Virus record (IMG/VR): IMGVR_UViG_3300046837_000455 | Location: 1 to 31,615 of that record | DNA: 31,615 bases | Origin: a virus | Reading direction: 5' to 3' (one strand) | Part shown: positions 1 through 8,192 of the stretch, in pieces | How the letters are laid out: each line of letters begins with the position of its first letter | How positions within the stretch are numbered: position 1 is the first letter of the stretch | Translations under genes and position numbers: made by a program | Notes under the pieces: model-generated | Databases searched by the model: none | Seen by the model: the letters and a program-made list of their open reading frames with translations, nothing else | Told to the model about the DNA's origin: nothing

Positions 1-1
1 A

Positions 2-91
2 CTGGACTCCCATCCGTTCGATGTCACGATCGACAACGATGGTACCGTCGAAGACCTCTACGCACAGATCGACAAGCTGGTGAACAAATGA
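2..91 (+). CDS. C-terminal fragment of an upstream gene, truncated by the window
   Basis: An open frame enters from the left edge and ends at the TGA at 89-91. The visible 29 residues begin LDSHPFDVTIDN and end DKLVNK; they are acidic with a short helical-looking tail. The stop overlaps the ATG of the next gene in an ATGA arrangement, which supports both reading frames and suggests translational coupling. Too little is present to assign a family. Confidence 0.55.
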   Translation: MDSHPFDVTIDNDGTVEDLYAQIDKLVNK

Positions 92-1158
92 ACCCCGGAC
101 TCCAAACCCCCCACCTCAAAGAAGCCGCCAAGGCGTTGACTGCGCACAAGGGCAGTCATCGCGCGGCGGCAGCTTCTCTCGGTCTCGCCGAGAGCACCTT
201 CCGAAACCGGATCGCGGCCGGCAAGCGGCTGAAGGTGTCTGCCCCGCCGGACACTTATGCGAAAGGCACGCCGCCCGACACGAACGCATTGAACAAGACC
301 ATCGACCGGCTTTCCGGACAGGTTCGCCGCCTGACAGAAGCGAAGAAGTTCAAGCCCGTGAAGACGGTCAAGCGCGCGGGAAAGGATGATACCATCCGCG
401 TGTTCTGGCCGGATACGCATGGTTCGTACTGCGACCCGATGGCCGTCAGCCTGTTCCTCGAAGACATGAAGCGCCTGCAGCCGGACTACATCACGAATCT
501 CGGGGATCTGGTCGACTGCGGCGGGTTCCTGGCCGCGCACCACGTCATCGGGTATCAGGCGCAGATGGAGTACAGCTACGAGAACGACATCACGACCAGC
601 AACGGGATCCTCGATACGCTGCAGAAGAATTGCCCGAACACGAAGATCGAGATGATCGAAGGCAACCATGAAGATCGCGTAGAACGCTGGTGCATTCAGC
701 AGGCGCTGGGCAACGGCAAGGATTCGAAGTTCATGCAGAAGGCGTTCGCGCCGCAGTACCTGTTGGATCTGAAGGGGCGCGGCATCCCGTACTACCGCAG
801 GAGTGAAACGTATGACGGACTCTCCATCCCTGGCGCCATCAAGCGCGGGAAGATCATTGTCGTCCATGACCCGGGGTTCTCCGACCCTCGTCGAACTCTC
901 TCCCGTTTCGGGGCTCCTGTTGTTCATGGACACGATCATCAAAGCCACGCGAACGTCACATCTACCGTCGGTCAGGGCGACATTGGAGTTTGGTCCTTCG
1001 GATGCCTCGCCAAACGGCAGCAGTTATATGCTCACAGCCGACCGACCGGACATGTGCACGGATACGGAATCGCGCTCGAATCCAGATCTGGCCATTTCTT
1101 GATGGTTTCCGTACCTATTATCGGGGACACGTCCTACCTCGGGAGACTCTTCCAATGA
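88..1158 (+). CDS. HTH-metallophosphoesterase (calcineurin-like), 356 aa
   Basis: The C-terminal two thirds carry the ordered metal-binding motifs of the calcineurin-like phosphoesterase fold: DTH at 109-111, GDLVD at 139-143, GNHED at 192-196, VVHD at 258-261 and GHDH at 281-284. All expected metal ligands appear present, so the enzyme is probably an active Mn/Fe-type phosphoesterase or nuclease. Residues about 8-48 resemble a small helix-turn-helix of the Fis/transposase type (AAAASLGLAESTFRNRI), followed by a linker at 50-100. The fusion suggests action on a bound nucleic acid, but the substrate cannot be read from sequence. The ATG overlaps the upstream stop, and the TGA overlaps the next start, so it sits in a tightly coupled operon. 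A role in phage DNA metabolism is inference; RNA or protein phosphatase activity is possible. Confidence 0.9.
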   Translation: MNPGLQTPHLKEAAKALTAHKGSHRAAAASLGLAESTFRNRIAAGKRLKVSAPPDTYAKGTPPDTNALNKTIDRLSGQVRRLTEAKKFKPVKTVKRAGKDDTIRVFWPDTHGSYCDPMAVSLFLEDMKRLQPDYITNLGDLVDCGGFLAAHHVIGYQAQMEYSYENDITTSNGILDTLQKNCPNTKIEMIEGNHEDRVERWCIQQALGNGKDSKFMQKAFAPQYLLDLKGRGIPYYRRSETYDGLSIPGAIKRGKIIVVHDPGFSDPRRTLSRFGAPVVHGHDHQSHANVTSTVGQGDIGVWSFGCLAKRQQLYAHSRPTGHVHGYGIALESRSGHFLMVSVPIIGDTSYLGRLFQ

Positions 1159-1355
1159 AACAATACATCGCCACCAACCACATCGACGACAGAGTCCATA
1201 TCGACGACCGGGTCACCTACAGTTACAACACTAGAAAAGAAGCCGAAGAATACGTCACGTCGGCGGCGAAGAACCGACAGGAAAAATGGTTCCTGTTGAA
1301 AATCGTCGGCGTCGCCGAGCCTGTTCGCGGCTCGACCTTTACGGGGGTCAAATGA
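1155..1355 (+). CDS. Small hypothetical protein, 66 aa
   Basis: The start is the ATG at 1155 because it overlaps the TGA of the phosphoesterase gene (ATGA) and has GGGAG upstream. The protein begins MKQYIATNHIDDRVHIDDRV, which contains a local duplication of the heptapeptide HIDDRV(H). The middle (NTRKEAEEYVTSAAKNRQEKW) should be helical and the rest forms a short strand-rich tail. It may be a small alpha/beta domain that accompanies phage early genes. I do not recognise a family. Its stop overlaps the next start, again ATGA. Confidence 0.65.
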   Translation: MKQYIATNHIDDRVHIDDRVTYSYNTRKEAEEYVTSAAKNRQEKWFLLKIVGVAEPVRGSTFTGVK

Positions 1356-1579
1356 TTCCCGTCCCCTACGACCAAGCCACCCAGCGTCTCGCGACGCTGG
1401 GTGAAGTTCTTTCCTGTGTGACGGCGATCGTGGATCCGGGAGTCGAGAACGAGAACTGGAAACCGGCGGACCAGCCGAACCGGGAGCTGGCGGTTCAGCT
1501 CCAGGCTCGGCTGCTGACGGAGATCAGCGGGCATCTTTCAGCCGCTGAGACCAAGCCTCCAACAGTCGGTCGTAGGTAG
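1352..1579 (+). CDS. Small hypothetical protein, 75 aa, last gene of the left plus-strand operon
   Basis: The ATG at 1352 lies within the ATGA overlap with the preceding gene and has a GGGGG tract five bases upstream. The product is mildly acidic and probably helical, with MIPVPYDQATQRLATLGEVL at the N-terminus. No family is recognised. The last 56 bp overlap, in antisense, the 3' end of the giant virion gene on the minus strand, so the two transcription units converge here. A perfect 11-bp hairpin lies near the start of the gene. Coupling and spacing are the main evidence that it is real. Confidence 0.6.
   Translation: MIPVPYDQATQRLATLGEVLSCVTAIVDPGVENENWKPADQPNRELAVQLQARLLTEISGHLSAAETKPPTVGRR
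1378..1403 (+). other. Perfect 11-bp hairpin inside the 75-aa gene
   Basis: The arms at 1378-1388 (CACCCAGCGTC) and 1393-1403 pair perfectly around a TCGC loop. On the plus strand the stem is followed by GAAAG-free sequence AAGTTCTTTCC, only moderately U-rich, so it is a poor classical terminator. It begins 26 bases after the ATG and could attenuate translation or transcription of the operon end, or slow convergent transcripts. The stem is seen directly; its role is inferred. Confidence 0.5.
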
Positions 1580-4500
1580 AGATCCGGTCGAAGGTCGCGG
1601 CTCCGAGGTAATCGGCCGCGGCCTTTTTCTGTTCCGGCTTCAGGTCGTCGAGCACGCGGCGGGACATCAGGGACGTGGAGAGGGCGGTGAAAGCCTTCTC
1701 GCGCGCGACGCCGCCTGTGATCTTCGCCGACAGCGCCTTCTCCAGGAATTCCGTGGGGTCCTGGCCGTTCTGCACCATGCGCGCGGCTTTCTTCGACGCG
1801 GTGCGGAACTCACTGAATTCGGTGGGTGCAGACGCACCTTCGAACGGAGCATACCGCCGGCGCCAATCCCAGTACGACGTCATGGCGGCTTCCATGGGCA
1901 GATCGCGGGTGCCGACGCCCATTGCACCAGCGACATTCACCGCGGCCTTCATCAGTGGTACGTTGCTCTCCAGGAACTTCAGGCCGGCGTCGGCCGGGTA
2001 GAGGTCTTTGTAGCGCGACCCGGGCAGGCCGGTTTCGCCCATGATGGCGCGCGTCAGGTTGATGGCGTCCTCAGCAGCGGAGACGGGCAGCATGGCGCCG
2101 GTGACCAGCTGCGACGGGCTGGTATTCGGATCGGTACCCACACCGGTGAGGGCGGAGGTGGTCGAGCCGACGGCAGTCGCCGCGGGGCCGAAGAGGGAGG
2201 ACGACAGGGAGGACAGCAGGAAGTCCTTCCAGGCGGAGACCTTGTCCTCGCCGGTGAGCAGCTTGCTGCCGTACGCGCCGAGCGCGCCAACCAGAGACGC
2301 ACGGATCAGGAGACCGGCGCCGCCGGCGACGGTGTGCCCGAGGCCCATACCGGTCAGCAGGGCGGCGGCAGCCGCGGCCTGCCCCTTCTCGCCCTGTTTC
2401 CACAGCTCGGGGATCGAGTTCGCGGCGCGCATGAAACGGGCCATGGTCATCCGGGGGAACCGGTCGGCGATCATGAGCGTATTCCACCACTTCGAGCCGC
2501 CAGCGCGGGAACCTTCGGAGGGCTTCGAGGCATGGCCCTGCGTCCACTCGGGGAAGCGGCTGATGACGGCCTGATACTGCTCCGGCTTGGCGGTGCCGTC
2601 CATCAGGGCGGTGATCTCGTCGGGCTTGAAGCCGAGCCAATTCAGGCGCACGCGGTCGAACATGGTGCCGCGGCCAGCCTTCAGGTCGGCGGCCTTCACG
2701 GCGCCGGCCAGGGTGGCCAGCGTGACGTTCTTCTGCTCGATGACGTGCAGCGGCATGCCCAGCACGTCGCGGACGACGCGCTCGACCTGCTCCAGGCGCT
2801 TGCCGGGTTCGAGGTGCCAGTTGAACTCGTGGAGCGCCATGGCGCCCATGTTCTCCATCTCGGTGGCGGCGTCCGCCGGGTGCCGGAACAGCTTGCGAAG
2901 GGCGCGAACGTAGGGCGTGACGCCGGCCATGGGCAGGGTCTTGGCGAAGGACTCCGGAGCGTTCACGGCGGCTGACAGGGACAGCTTCGCGGAACGGAGC
3001 ATGCCGATCGCGGCGCCGAGACGGCGGGCGAAGATGTCAAGGCCGGACCCGGGGCGGGGGCCGGATCCGGGATTGTCGAGGGGCATGCCGTTCAGCGCAC
3101 GGAAGAGGTCTTCGGCGTGCTCGCGTTCGCCGCCGGCCTTGACGTATTCCTCGACGCCCTTCGATGGCGTCTCATTGCCAAACTTCTCGTGGAACGCCGT
3201 GCGCATGGGGGTGCGCGTGGCGAGGTCCTGGACCATGGTCAGGGGGTTCGACTTCAGGAGGGGGATAATCCGGCCGCCTTCACCACGCATGTGCGTGGGG
3301 AAATACTTCAGGCCGCGAGCCTGTTCGAGGGCGGCAGGGCGCTCCAGGGAACGCTCGCCGAAGGCGGCCTCCATCAGCGACTGCAGCTCCTCAGTCTTCA
3401 TTCCGTTCTTCTCGGCGACGTGCGCCATGAGCTTCTGGGAGTTTGGATCGGCGGGGTGTGCAACCAGCCAGCGGAGTTCCGCTTCAGGGGCGCGGATGGC
3501 TTCCTTGCGGTTCTTGTCGGCGCGGAACGGCACTTCTTTCCCGTTCGACTGGCGCTGCATGAGGCCGGCGTCTTCCGCCTGTTTGCCGGAGGCGTAGAAC
3601 AGCTCCTGGTGCGCTTTCTGCCACTTGGCTTCCAGCGGGGTTGGATCGATCTGGCCTTCAGCGACGAGGTGCGAGCGGGCGCGGCCGAACTCGCCGTCCC
3701 ATTCGATGTTGGTCAAGCTGCGGCCGGCGATCCGACCGTCGCGAGAGGTGCCGACGGTTTCGGCGGCGGTGCGGCGCAGGGGGGCCAGCTGACCTTCCAG
3801 TGTACGGGCGCGGTCATTCGTTTCGCGGGCACGCTTGGCAAATTCCTGGCCGACTTCGCCGCCACCGGAAGCGACGCGATCGATCAGAGGTTTCTGATAC
3901 CAGTCCACGACCTGTTTGCCGAGCTTCACCGGGGAGGCTAGGATGGCGGCTTCGTTGGCGGCGCTCTTGATGAGTGGGCCGACCTTTTTCACTCCGCGAC
4001 CGACGAGCTTTGCGGCCTCGTCGATCGGATCTACAGTCGCGCCACGGCGAGAGAGATTACTACCTCCGGCACCAGCGTCCGTTTCAGGAGCTGGTGGTTG
4101 TTTGCGATCCAGTTCGGTTCGAACTGGATCAGCGCGTTCAACATCTGGGCGGTTACCGGGCCGGGTTTCACCGGCGTCCCCGCTACGTACGGCAGGACTT
4201 CCTTCGGTTCCACGTCCAACGGGCTCGACTCCTGGCGCCGGTTCCGCCGCTCGCGGAACTTCGCCTGCAGGTACTTCTGACGCTTTTTCTGGTGCCGGAC
4301 GGGATGGGGCATTGGCTTTCTCCTGAGCGGCGAGGCGGGCGGCTTTCTTGGCCGCGCGCTCGCGCGGGCCGTAGACAGCCATCTTGATGTTGCCGATCAT
4401 GCCCTGCGGGTCGGATTTGCCATCCCAACCTTTGGCCGCAGCGCGCGCCTCCGCACGATCACCTTCAGGCATCGTGTTGATGAAGTCTTCGACGGGATTC

Positions 4501-6644
4501 TTCGCGCGGCCCGGAACCACCGGCGCGACGCCGGGCTCGGTGGCGGTACGGGGCTCAGGACGGATGTCAACGGGCTGGCGAGCAGCAGGCGTGCGGATCC
4601 GGTCGGCGTCGGCCAGATCGTTGAACCAGCTGGCGATGGGGGCGGGAGCGGCTTCGCTGTCGAACAGGTTCTGCGCGCCGCCGTCATGTTCGGGGACGGT
4701 GTCCAGGCCGGTGGCGGTTTCACTGGGGCGGCCGCCGCGAGCGCGGATCTCAGCGTCATCAGCGGCAGCCGCGGCGCGCCCTTCCGGGCTGGTGTCGCGT
4801 TTGGCTTGCGCACCCCACTCCTCGCGCTGAGCCTTCCACTCCGGAGTTTCCCCCTTGACACGCTGAGCCAGCCGTTCGATTTGCTTGCCGTACTGCGCGC
4901 GGTCGGCTTGATCGGCGCGACGGTTCAGCTCGGCGACGATGTCAGGGCTGATCTCCTGCGTCTGCTGATCCGGATCCACTTCGCCGGCGCGGCGCTCGCG
5001 GGTGAGGATGGCGTCAGAGGGCTTCAGGTCCATCGGGCGCTGCCGAGGGGTGCCAGAAGCAGTGACGATCGGCGCCATACCAGCGGGATTGGTATCGGCA
5101 GCCTCGGGGGCGATGTCACGGGCGCGAACGGCGGCCTGCTGATTGGCGGCGACCTCCTCGCCCAGAATGCCCAGCGGGTCTTCGATGGGGGCGTTCTGGC
5201 GCGCTTGCTCGCGGCCCTGGATGTCGGCGACTTCGCGACCGAGGGCGGCGGTGGGGTCGGCGGGGGCCGCTTCGTTCGCCGGGAATGGATCGATGCGCGG
5301 CTTCGCCTGCATGGTGAAGGGATCGACGGGACCGCCTTCAGCGATAACGGTAGGGCTGTAGCCGGGACGGTCGGGACCCATGCCACCAGTTTGACGGTCG
5401 AGAGGATTGAGAAGTGCACCCTGAGTCTGCGGCGACTCCAGGGACTGCAGATCGACGGGACTCCCTTCGTTCAGCAGGTTGCGCTGAACGGGCTGGTTCT
5501 TCATGCGCGCGACGACGTCGGGCGGCAGGTAGGAATCCACGCCGGCCGGAACCGGCTCGGCGATCGGCACTTCGGCGGGAGCAGTCTCCGCTGGCGAACG
5601 CAGGTCGAAGGCGCGCTGTCCAGGGCGCATAGCGCCGCGACCACGGGTCAAGAGGGAAGTCAGACCGCCGAGCCCGGCCATGGAACCGGAGGTGCCGAGA
5701 GTGGCGTCCCATTCCTGTTGAGCGAGTTCTGGGTTGTCTTCCAGCAGGGAGGTCTCGGCCGCGGTGCCGGCGCCCATGGCGCCACCGATTCCGCCCATAG
5801 CCAGAGTGTCGGCGACGACAGGCGCGGTGCCGACGCTGAGCGCTTTGCCGAGGGTCGGCAGACCAGCGCGCGTCGCGCGATTGGTCAAGCCGCCGAACAG
5901 GCCGGCGATACCACCGGCGATACGACCCGACGGCGCGGCGAGACCACCGAGGGCGGCGTTCACGCCGACACCGACGTCGGATTTGTTTTCGAGGAGCGCC
6001 GTGCCGGCGCCGATCGTCCCGCCGAGGACGGGGTTCAGCGCTGGTGCAGTCTGCCCGACGAACTGCGCGCCCTCGCCAGCGATGCGTGCAGCCGGACTCA
6101 TGGCGGCAACCATCGCCTCTTGTTCGGCAGCCAGATCACCGTAGTGCGCACCGACCGGATCGTCGACACGGCGGACGGAAGGAGTCGGGGAACCGGAGCC
6201 GAACCAACCGGCGAAACCACCGGCATCTTCGGTGTACGGGAGATCGACCGGCGCCCCGGTTACCGGGTCGACGTTCTGGGTGTAGAAAGGTGCACGGATC
6301 GCCTGTGTGGTCCGATGAAGCGCTCCGAGAAGTCCGTGCCCGACGCCCCCGAAACCCTCCGCAATGCGCCCGCCAGCCGTATCCGGCATCGGAGCCGGCG
6401 AAGCAGCCAGCGGTGTCGCATCGATCGCGTCCTGCTCGGCGAGCGCCCCGAGGCCGCCCTGCGCCTTGAGCTGGTCGAATTGCGTTTGCCACGCTTCGGG
6501 GCTGAGAGGGGCGTTCGCCAGGGGCGGGGCAGCGATCCGCTTGCGGACGTGTATCGGCACCACCGGCGGTGGTGCCACATCGTCCGTCAGAATGCCCAGC
6601 GGGTCGTCGGACAACAGGCCCAGCGGGTCATTCGGATTGGGCAT
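1524..6644 (-). CDS. Giant putative ejection (internal virion) protein, 1706 aa
   Basis: This is the last and largest late gene. The N-terminal 350 residues hold several Gly/Ala-rich hydrophobic stretches (for example GGLAAPSGRIAGGIAGLFGG) that could insert in membranes. Residues about 350-900 are Pro/Ala/Glu-rich, charged and probably disordered or coiled. The last 700 residues look folded and helical, with hydrophobic runs such as AAAAALLTGMGLGHTVAGGA. The make-up recalls phage ejection proteins and the large polyvalent proteins of mobile elements; no lytic transglycosylase motif is convincing. The motif DPLG[IL]L occurs at residues 6, 14 and 489. GGGAAAG lies about seven bases before the ATG, and the start is three bases past the preceding stop. 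Assignment rests on position after the tail genes, size and composition. Confidence 0.7.
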   Translation of the reverse strand: MPNPNDPLGLLSDDPLGILTDDVAPPPVVPIHVRKRIAAPPLANAPLSPEAWQTQFDQLKAQGGLGALAEQDAIDATPLAASPAPMPDTAGGRIAEGFGGVGHGLLGALHRTTQAIRAPFYTQNVDPVTGAPVDLPYTEDAGGFAGWFGSGSPTPSVRRVDDPVGAHYGDLAAEQEAMVAAMSPAARIAGEGAQFVGQTAPALNPVLGGTIGAGTALLENKSDVGVGVNAALGGLAAPSGRIAGGIAGLFGGLTNRATRAGLPTLGKALSVGTAPVVADTLAMGGIGGAMGAGTAAETSLLEDNPELAQQEWDATLGTSGSMAGLGGLTSLLTRGRGAMRPGQRAFDLRSPAETAPAEVPIAEPVPAGVDSYLPPDVVARMKNQPVQRNLLNEGSPVDLQSLESPQTQGALLNPLDRQTGGMGPDRPGYSPTVIAEGGPVDPFTMQAKPRIDPFPANEAAPADPTAALGREVADIQGREQARQNAPIEDPLGILGEEVAANQQAAVRARDIAPEAADTNPAGMAPIVTASGTPRQRPMDLKPSDAILTRERRAGEVDPDQQTQEISPDIVAELNRRADQADRAQYGKQIERLAQRVKGETPEWKAQREEWGAQAKRDTSPEGRAAAAADDAEIRARGGRPSETATGLDTVPEHDGGAQNLFDSEAAPAPIASWFNDLADADRIRTPAARQPVDIRPEPRTATEPGVAPVVPGRAKNPVEDFINTMPEGDRAEARAAAKGWDGKSDPQGMIGNIKMAVYGPRERAAKKAARLAAQEKANAPSRPAPEKASEVPAGEVPRAAEPAPGVEPVGRGTEGSPAVRSGDAGETRPGNRPDVERADPVRTELDRKQPPAPETDAGAGGSNLSRRGATVDPIDEAAKLVGRGVKKVGPLIKSAANEAAILASPVKLGKQVVDWYQKPLIDRVASGGGEVGQEFAKRARETNDRARTLEGQLAPLRRTAAETVGTSRDGRIAGRSLTNIEWDGEFGRARSHLVAEGQIDPTPLEAKWQKAHQELFYASGKQAEDAGLMQRQSNGKEVPFRADKNRKEAIRAPEAELRWLVAHPADPNSQKLMAHVAEKNGMKTEELQSLMEAAFGERSLERPAALEQARGLKYFPTHMRGEGGRIIPLLKSNPLTMVQDLATRTPMRTAFHEKFGNETPSKGVEEYVKAGGEREHAEDLFRALNGMPLDNPGSGPRPGSGLDIFARRLGAAIGMLRSAKLSLSAAVNAPESFAKTLPMAGVTPYVRALRKLFRHPADAATEMENMGAMALHEFNWHLEPGKRLEQVERVVRDVLGMPLHVIEQKNVTLATLAGAVKAADLKAGRGTMFDRVRLNWLGFKPDEITALMDGTAKPEQYQAVISRFPEWTQGHASKPSEGSRAGGSKWWNTLMIADRFPRMTMARFMRAANSIPELWKQGEKGQAAAAAALLTGMGLGHTVAGGAGLLIRASLVGALGAYGSKLLTGEDKVSAWKDFLLSSLSSSLFGPAATAVGSTTSALTGVGTDPNTSPSQLVTGAMLPVSAAEDAINLTRAIMGETGLPGSRYKDLYPADAGLKFLESNVPLMKAAVNVAGAMGVGTRDLPMEAAMTSYWDWRRRYAPFEGASAPTEFSEFRTASKKAARMVQNGQDPTEFLEKALSAKITGGVAREKAFTALSTSLMSRRVLDDLKPEQKKAAADYLGAATFDRISTYDRLLEAWSQRLKDAR
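5163..5180 (-). repeat. 18-bp exact repeat, copy 1 (DPLGIL motif)
   Basis: This codes for DPLGIL at residues 489-494 of the giant protein; the same 18 bases occur at 6588-6605 (residues 14-19). A third, diverged copy (DPLGLL) is at 6612-6629. Confidence 0.75.
6588..6629 (-). repeat. Tandem DPLG[IL]L copies at the N-terminus of the giant protein
   Basis: Two motif copies, DPLGLL (residues 6-11) and DPLGIL (14-19), lie next to each other. The second is identical in DNA to 5163-5180. Confidence 0.75.
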
Positions 6645-6647
6645 GAC

Positions 6648-7472
6648 TTACTTTCCCTGACGTTTGGCGCGCACCCGACGAATGAATTCGTCATCTGGGA
6701 TAGTAGCATACTGCGGATGCTGCTGTTTCAACTTCAGAATGTCGGCGTCGGAATCTGGGCTCTGGTTCGGCGCTTGTGACGGCTGATCTGACGGCGTTGG
6801 CATCTGCTGCGGACTGGCGGGCTGCCCGGCCGCGTTCATGGTACCAGGACCGAGACGGCGCTTCGTGACGGGGCTGTATCCCAGCGCCTTGAATTCGTTC
6901 TGCCGCATGTCTTCAATCACACCCGGAGAAACCTGCTGCTGGTTCAACGCGCCGGTGATACCACCCGCGTTGTTCATCGACTTCTGCATCGCCTTGACTT
7001 TCTCCCCGACGCGGCTTTCCACGTCCTTCAGGAGGTAGTCCGGGATCAGATCCGCATTCGGGTTCGGCGCGTGGCCGGCACCGGTCGGCGGCTTGCCGGC
7101 GAGCAGACCCATCAGTCCGCCACCCGTCTGGAAGTTGTGCACGGCGTTGCCGACGCGCTCCGCACCGAGAGTCGCCGAGTTCTGCGACGCCAGTTCGTAA
7201 TTGCGTTGGTCGTTCGTCTTCTTGTACTCGAAGTCCCGCGCATCGTTCTGCGCGGCGACCTCCGCGCTGTGATGGCGGTCGTCCATCGCCTGCTGCCGCA
7301 TCAGCTGGTCCTGCTCGTCATTGGCGCGGCGATCGTTCGCCGCCTGCTCGGCGAGCGCCAGCCGACGTTTCTCCTGCGGCGCCTGGACCAGAGCGGCGCT
7401 GAGGCCGCCGAGGCCGGCGGCGATGCCGCCGGGAGCGTTGATGGCGGCGTAGTTGAAGGAGGGAAGTGGCAT
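6648..7472 (-). CDS. Putative internal virion/ejection protein, 274 aa
   Basis: The N-terminus (INAPGGIAAGLGGLSAALVQ) is a Gly/Ala-rich amphipathic or membrane-active segment. It is followed by a long charged Gln/Arg/Asp-rich helix at about 30-95 that probably forms a coiled coil, and a Pro/Gln-rich low-complexity stretch near 215-245. The C-terminus ends in a basic helix (RRVRAKRQGK). The motif NSATLG at about residue 97 also occurs in the 357-aa protein two genes upstream. This design and the position between fibre and giant gene fit small ejection proteins of short-tailed phages. The upstream neighbour ends one base before this start. Confidence 0.6.
   Translation of the reverse strand: MPLPSFNYAAINAPGGIAAGLGGLSAALVQAPQEKRRLALAEQAANDRRANDEQDQLMRQQAMDDRHHSAEVAAQNDARDFEYKKTNDQRNYELASQNSATLGAERVGNAVHNFQTGGGLMGLLAGKPPTGAGHAPNPNADLIPDYLLKDVESRVGEKVKAMQKSMNNAGGITGALNQQQVSPGVIEDMRQNEFKALGYSPVTKRRLGPGTMNAAGQPASPQQMPTPSDQPSQAPNQSPDSDADILKLKQQHPQYATIPDDEFIRRVRAKRQGK
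7165..7183 (-). repeat. 19-bp exact repeat, copy 1 (NSATLG codons)
   Basis: The plus-strand sequence CCGAGAGTCGCCGAGTTCT recurs exactly at 8548-8566 in the 357-aa gene. Both copies are in frame and encode NSATLG. This suggests exchange or shared ancestry between the two ejection-protein genes. Confidence 0.7.
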
Positions 7473-7473
7473 G

Positions 7474-8190
7474 TTAGTACATTCCGACTACGCGGGAACC
7501 ATAATCCGGCTCCGCTGGTTGAGTACCACTGTTCGCGCCCGCCGCGCCGGCGATCTGCCCGGCACCGCCGAGGATCGAACCCCACAACCGGGTGTTGTCT
7601 CCGGCATGCTGGGCGTCAGTGAACGCGCGCTGCAGCTTCGAAAGACGCTGTTGCCACGCCCGGTTCCGGGCAGCGCCTTCGACATCCGCCAGCGCGTTGA
7701 AGTCCCGGCTCTCAACGCCGAGGTTCTGGTCGGCCCGGCCGAAGCCCGACAGCGCGTCACCGCGCTGCTGAGTCTGCGTGTCCTGCTGTGCGGCGTCACC
7801 GGCCAGGGTCATCAGGTTCTGGGTACGCGCGTCGATCGGCGCCGCGGCGTGCTGACTCCAAGCCGTCTGCTGCCCGTTCGTCTGCGCGGCGATCGGCGTG
7901 CCACCGGCGACCGTATCGGTGATGCGCTGCTGCGCGCGGGGGTCGGTAGCCGGCTTGGTGAAGCCGGCGAGCATGTCGTCGATCGCACCGAACTTCCGGC
8001 GGGTGAGACCCATTTGCTTGGCACGCGCCGCTTCAGACGCCGCCAGTTCATCAGCGCCGTGCTGCGCGATGGCCTGATCCTGCTGGCCCAGCGCACCGTT
8101 CATGGCGCCCTGCACCTGATGGTCGGCGTACAGGTTCAAGCCTGTGCCACCGGCCCCAAGAACTGCTCCGTAAAGTCCGCCGCCCGCCAT
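7474..8190 (-). CDS. Putative internal virion/ejection protein, 238 aa
   Basis: The open frame extends to 8220, but the ATG at 8190 is preferred: it has GGAG nine bases upstream and lies two bases beyond the stop of the previous gene. The protein then begins MAGGGLYGAVLGAGGTGLNL, a Gly-rich hydrophobic segment typical of proteins that sit in or cross a membrane. The middle is Gln/Ala/Asp-rich and helical, and the end carries a second hydrophobic stretch (WGSILGGAGQIAGAAGA). It recalls the small DNA-injection proteins of P22- and T7-type phages, without a specific family match. Confidence 0.6.
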   Translation of the reverse strand: MAGGGLYGAVLGAGGTGLNLYADHQVQGAMNGALGQQDQAIAQHGADELAASEAARAKQMGLTRRKFGAIDDMLAGFTKPATDPRAQQRITDTVAGGTPIAAQTNGQQTAWSQHAAAPIDARTQNLMTLAGDAAQQDTQTQQRGDALSGFGRADQNLGVESRDFNALADVEGAARNRAWQQRLSKLQRAFTDAQHAGDNTRLWGSILGGAGQIAGAAGANSGTQPAEPDYGSRVVGMY

Positions 8191-8192
8191 GA

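Noticed and set aside
58-948. 296-aa minus-strand frame opposite the phosphoesterase
   Set aside because: The plus-strand gene has all metallophosphoesterase motifs; the minus frame is its shadow.
4686-6779. 697-aa open frame on the plus strand opposite the giant protein gene
   Set aside because: It is antisense to a better gene, is rich in R/G/A without hydrophobic periodicity and lacks an RBS; long antisense frames are expected in GC-rich DNA.
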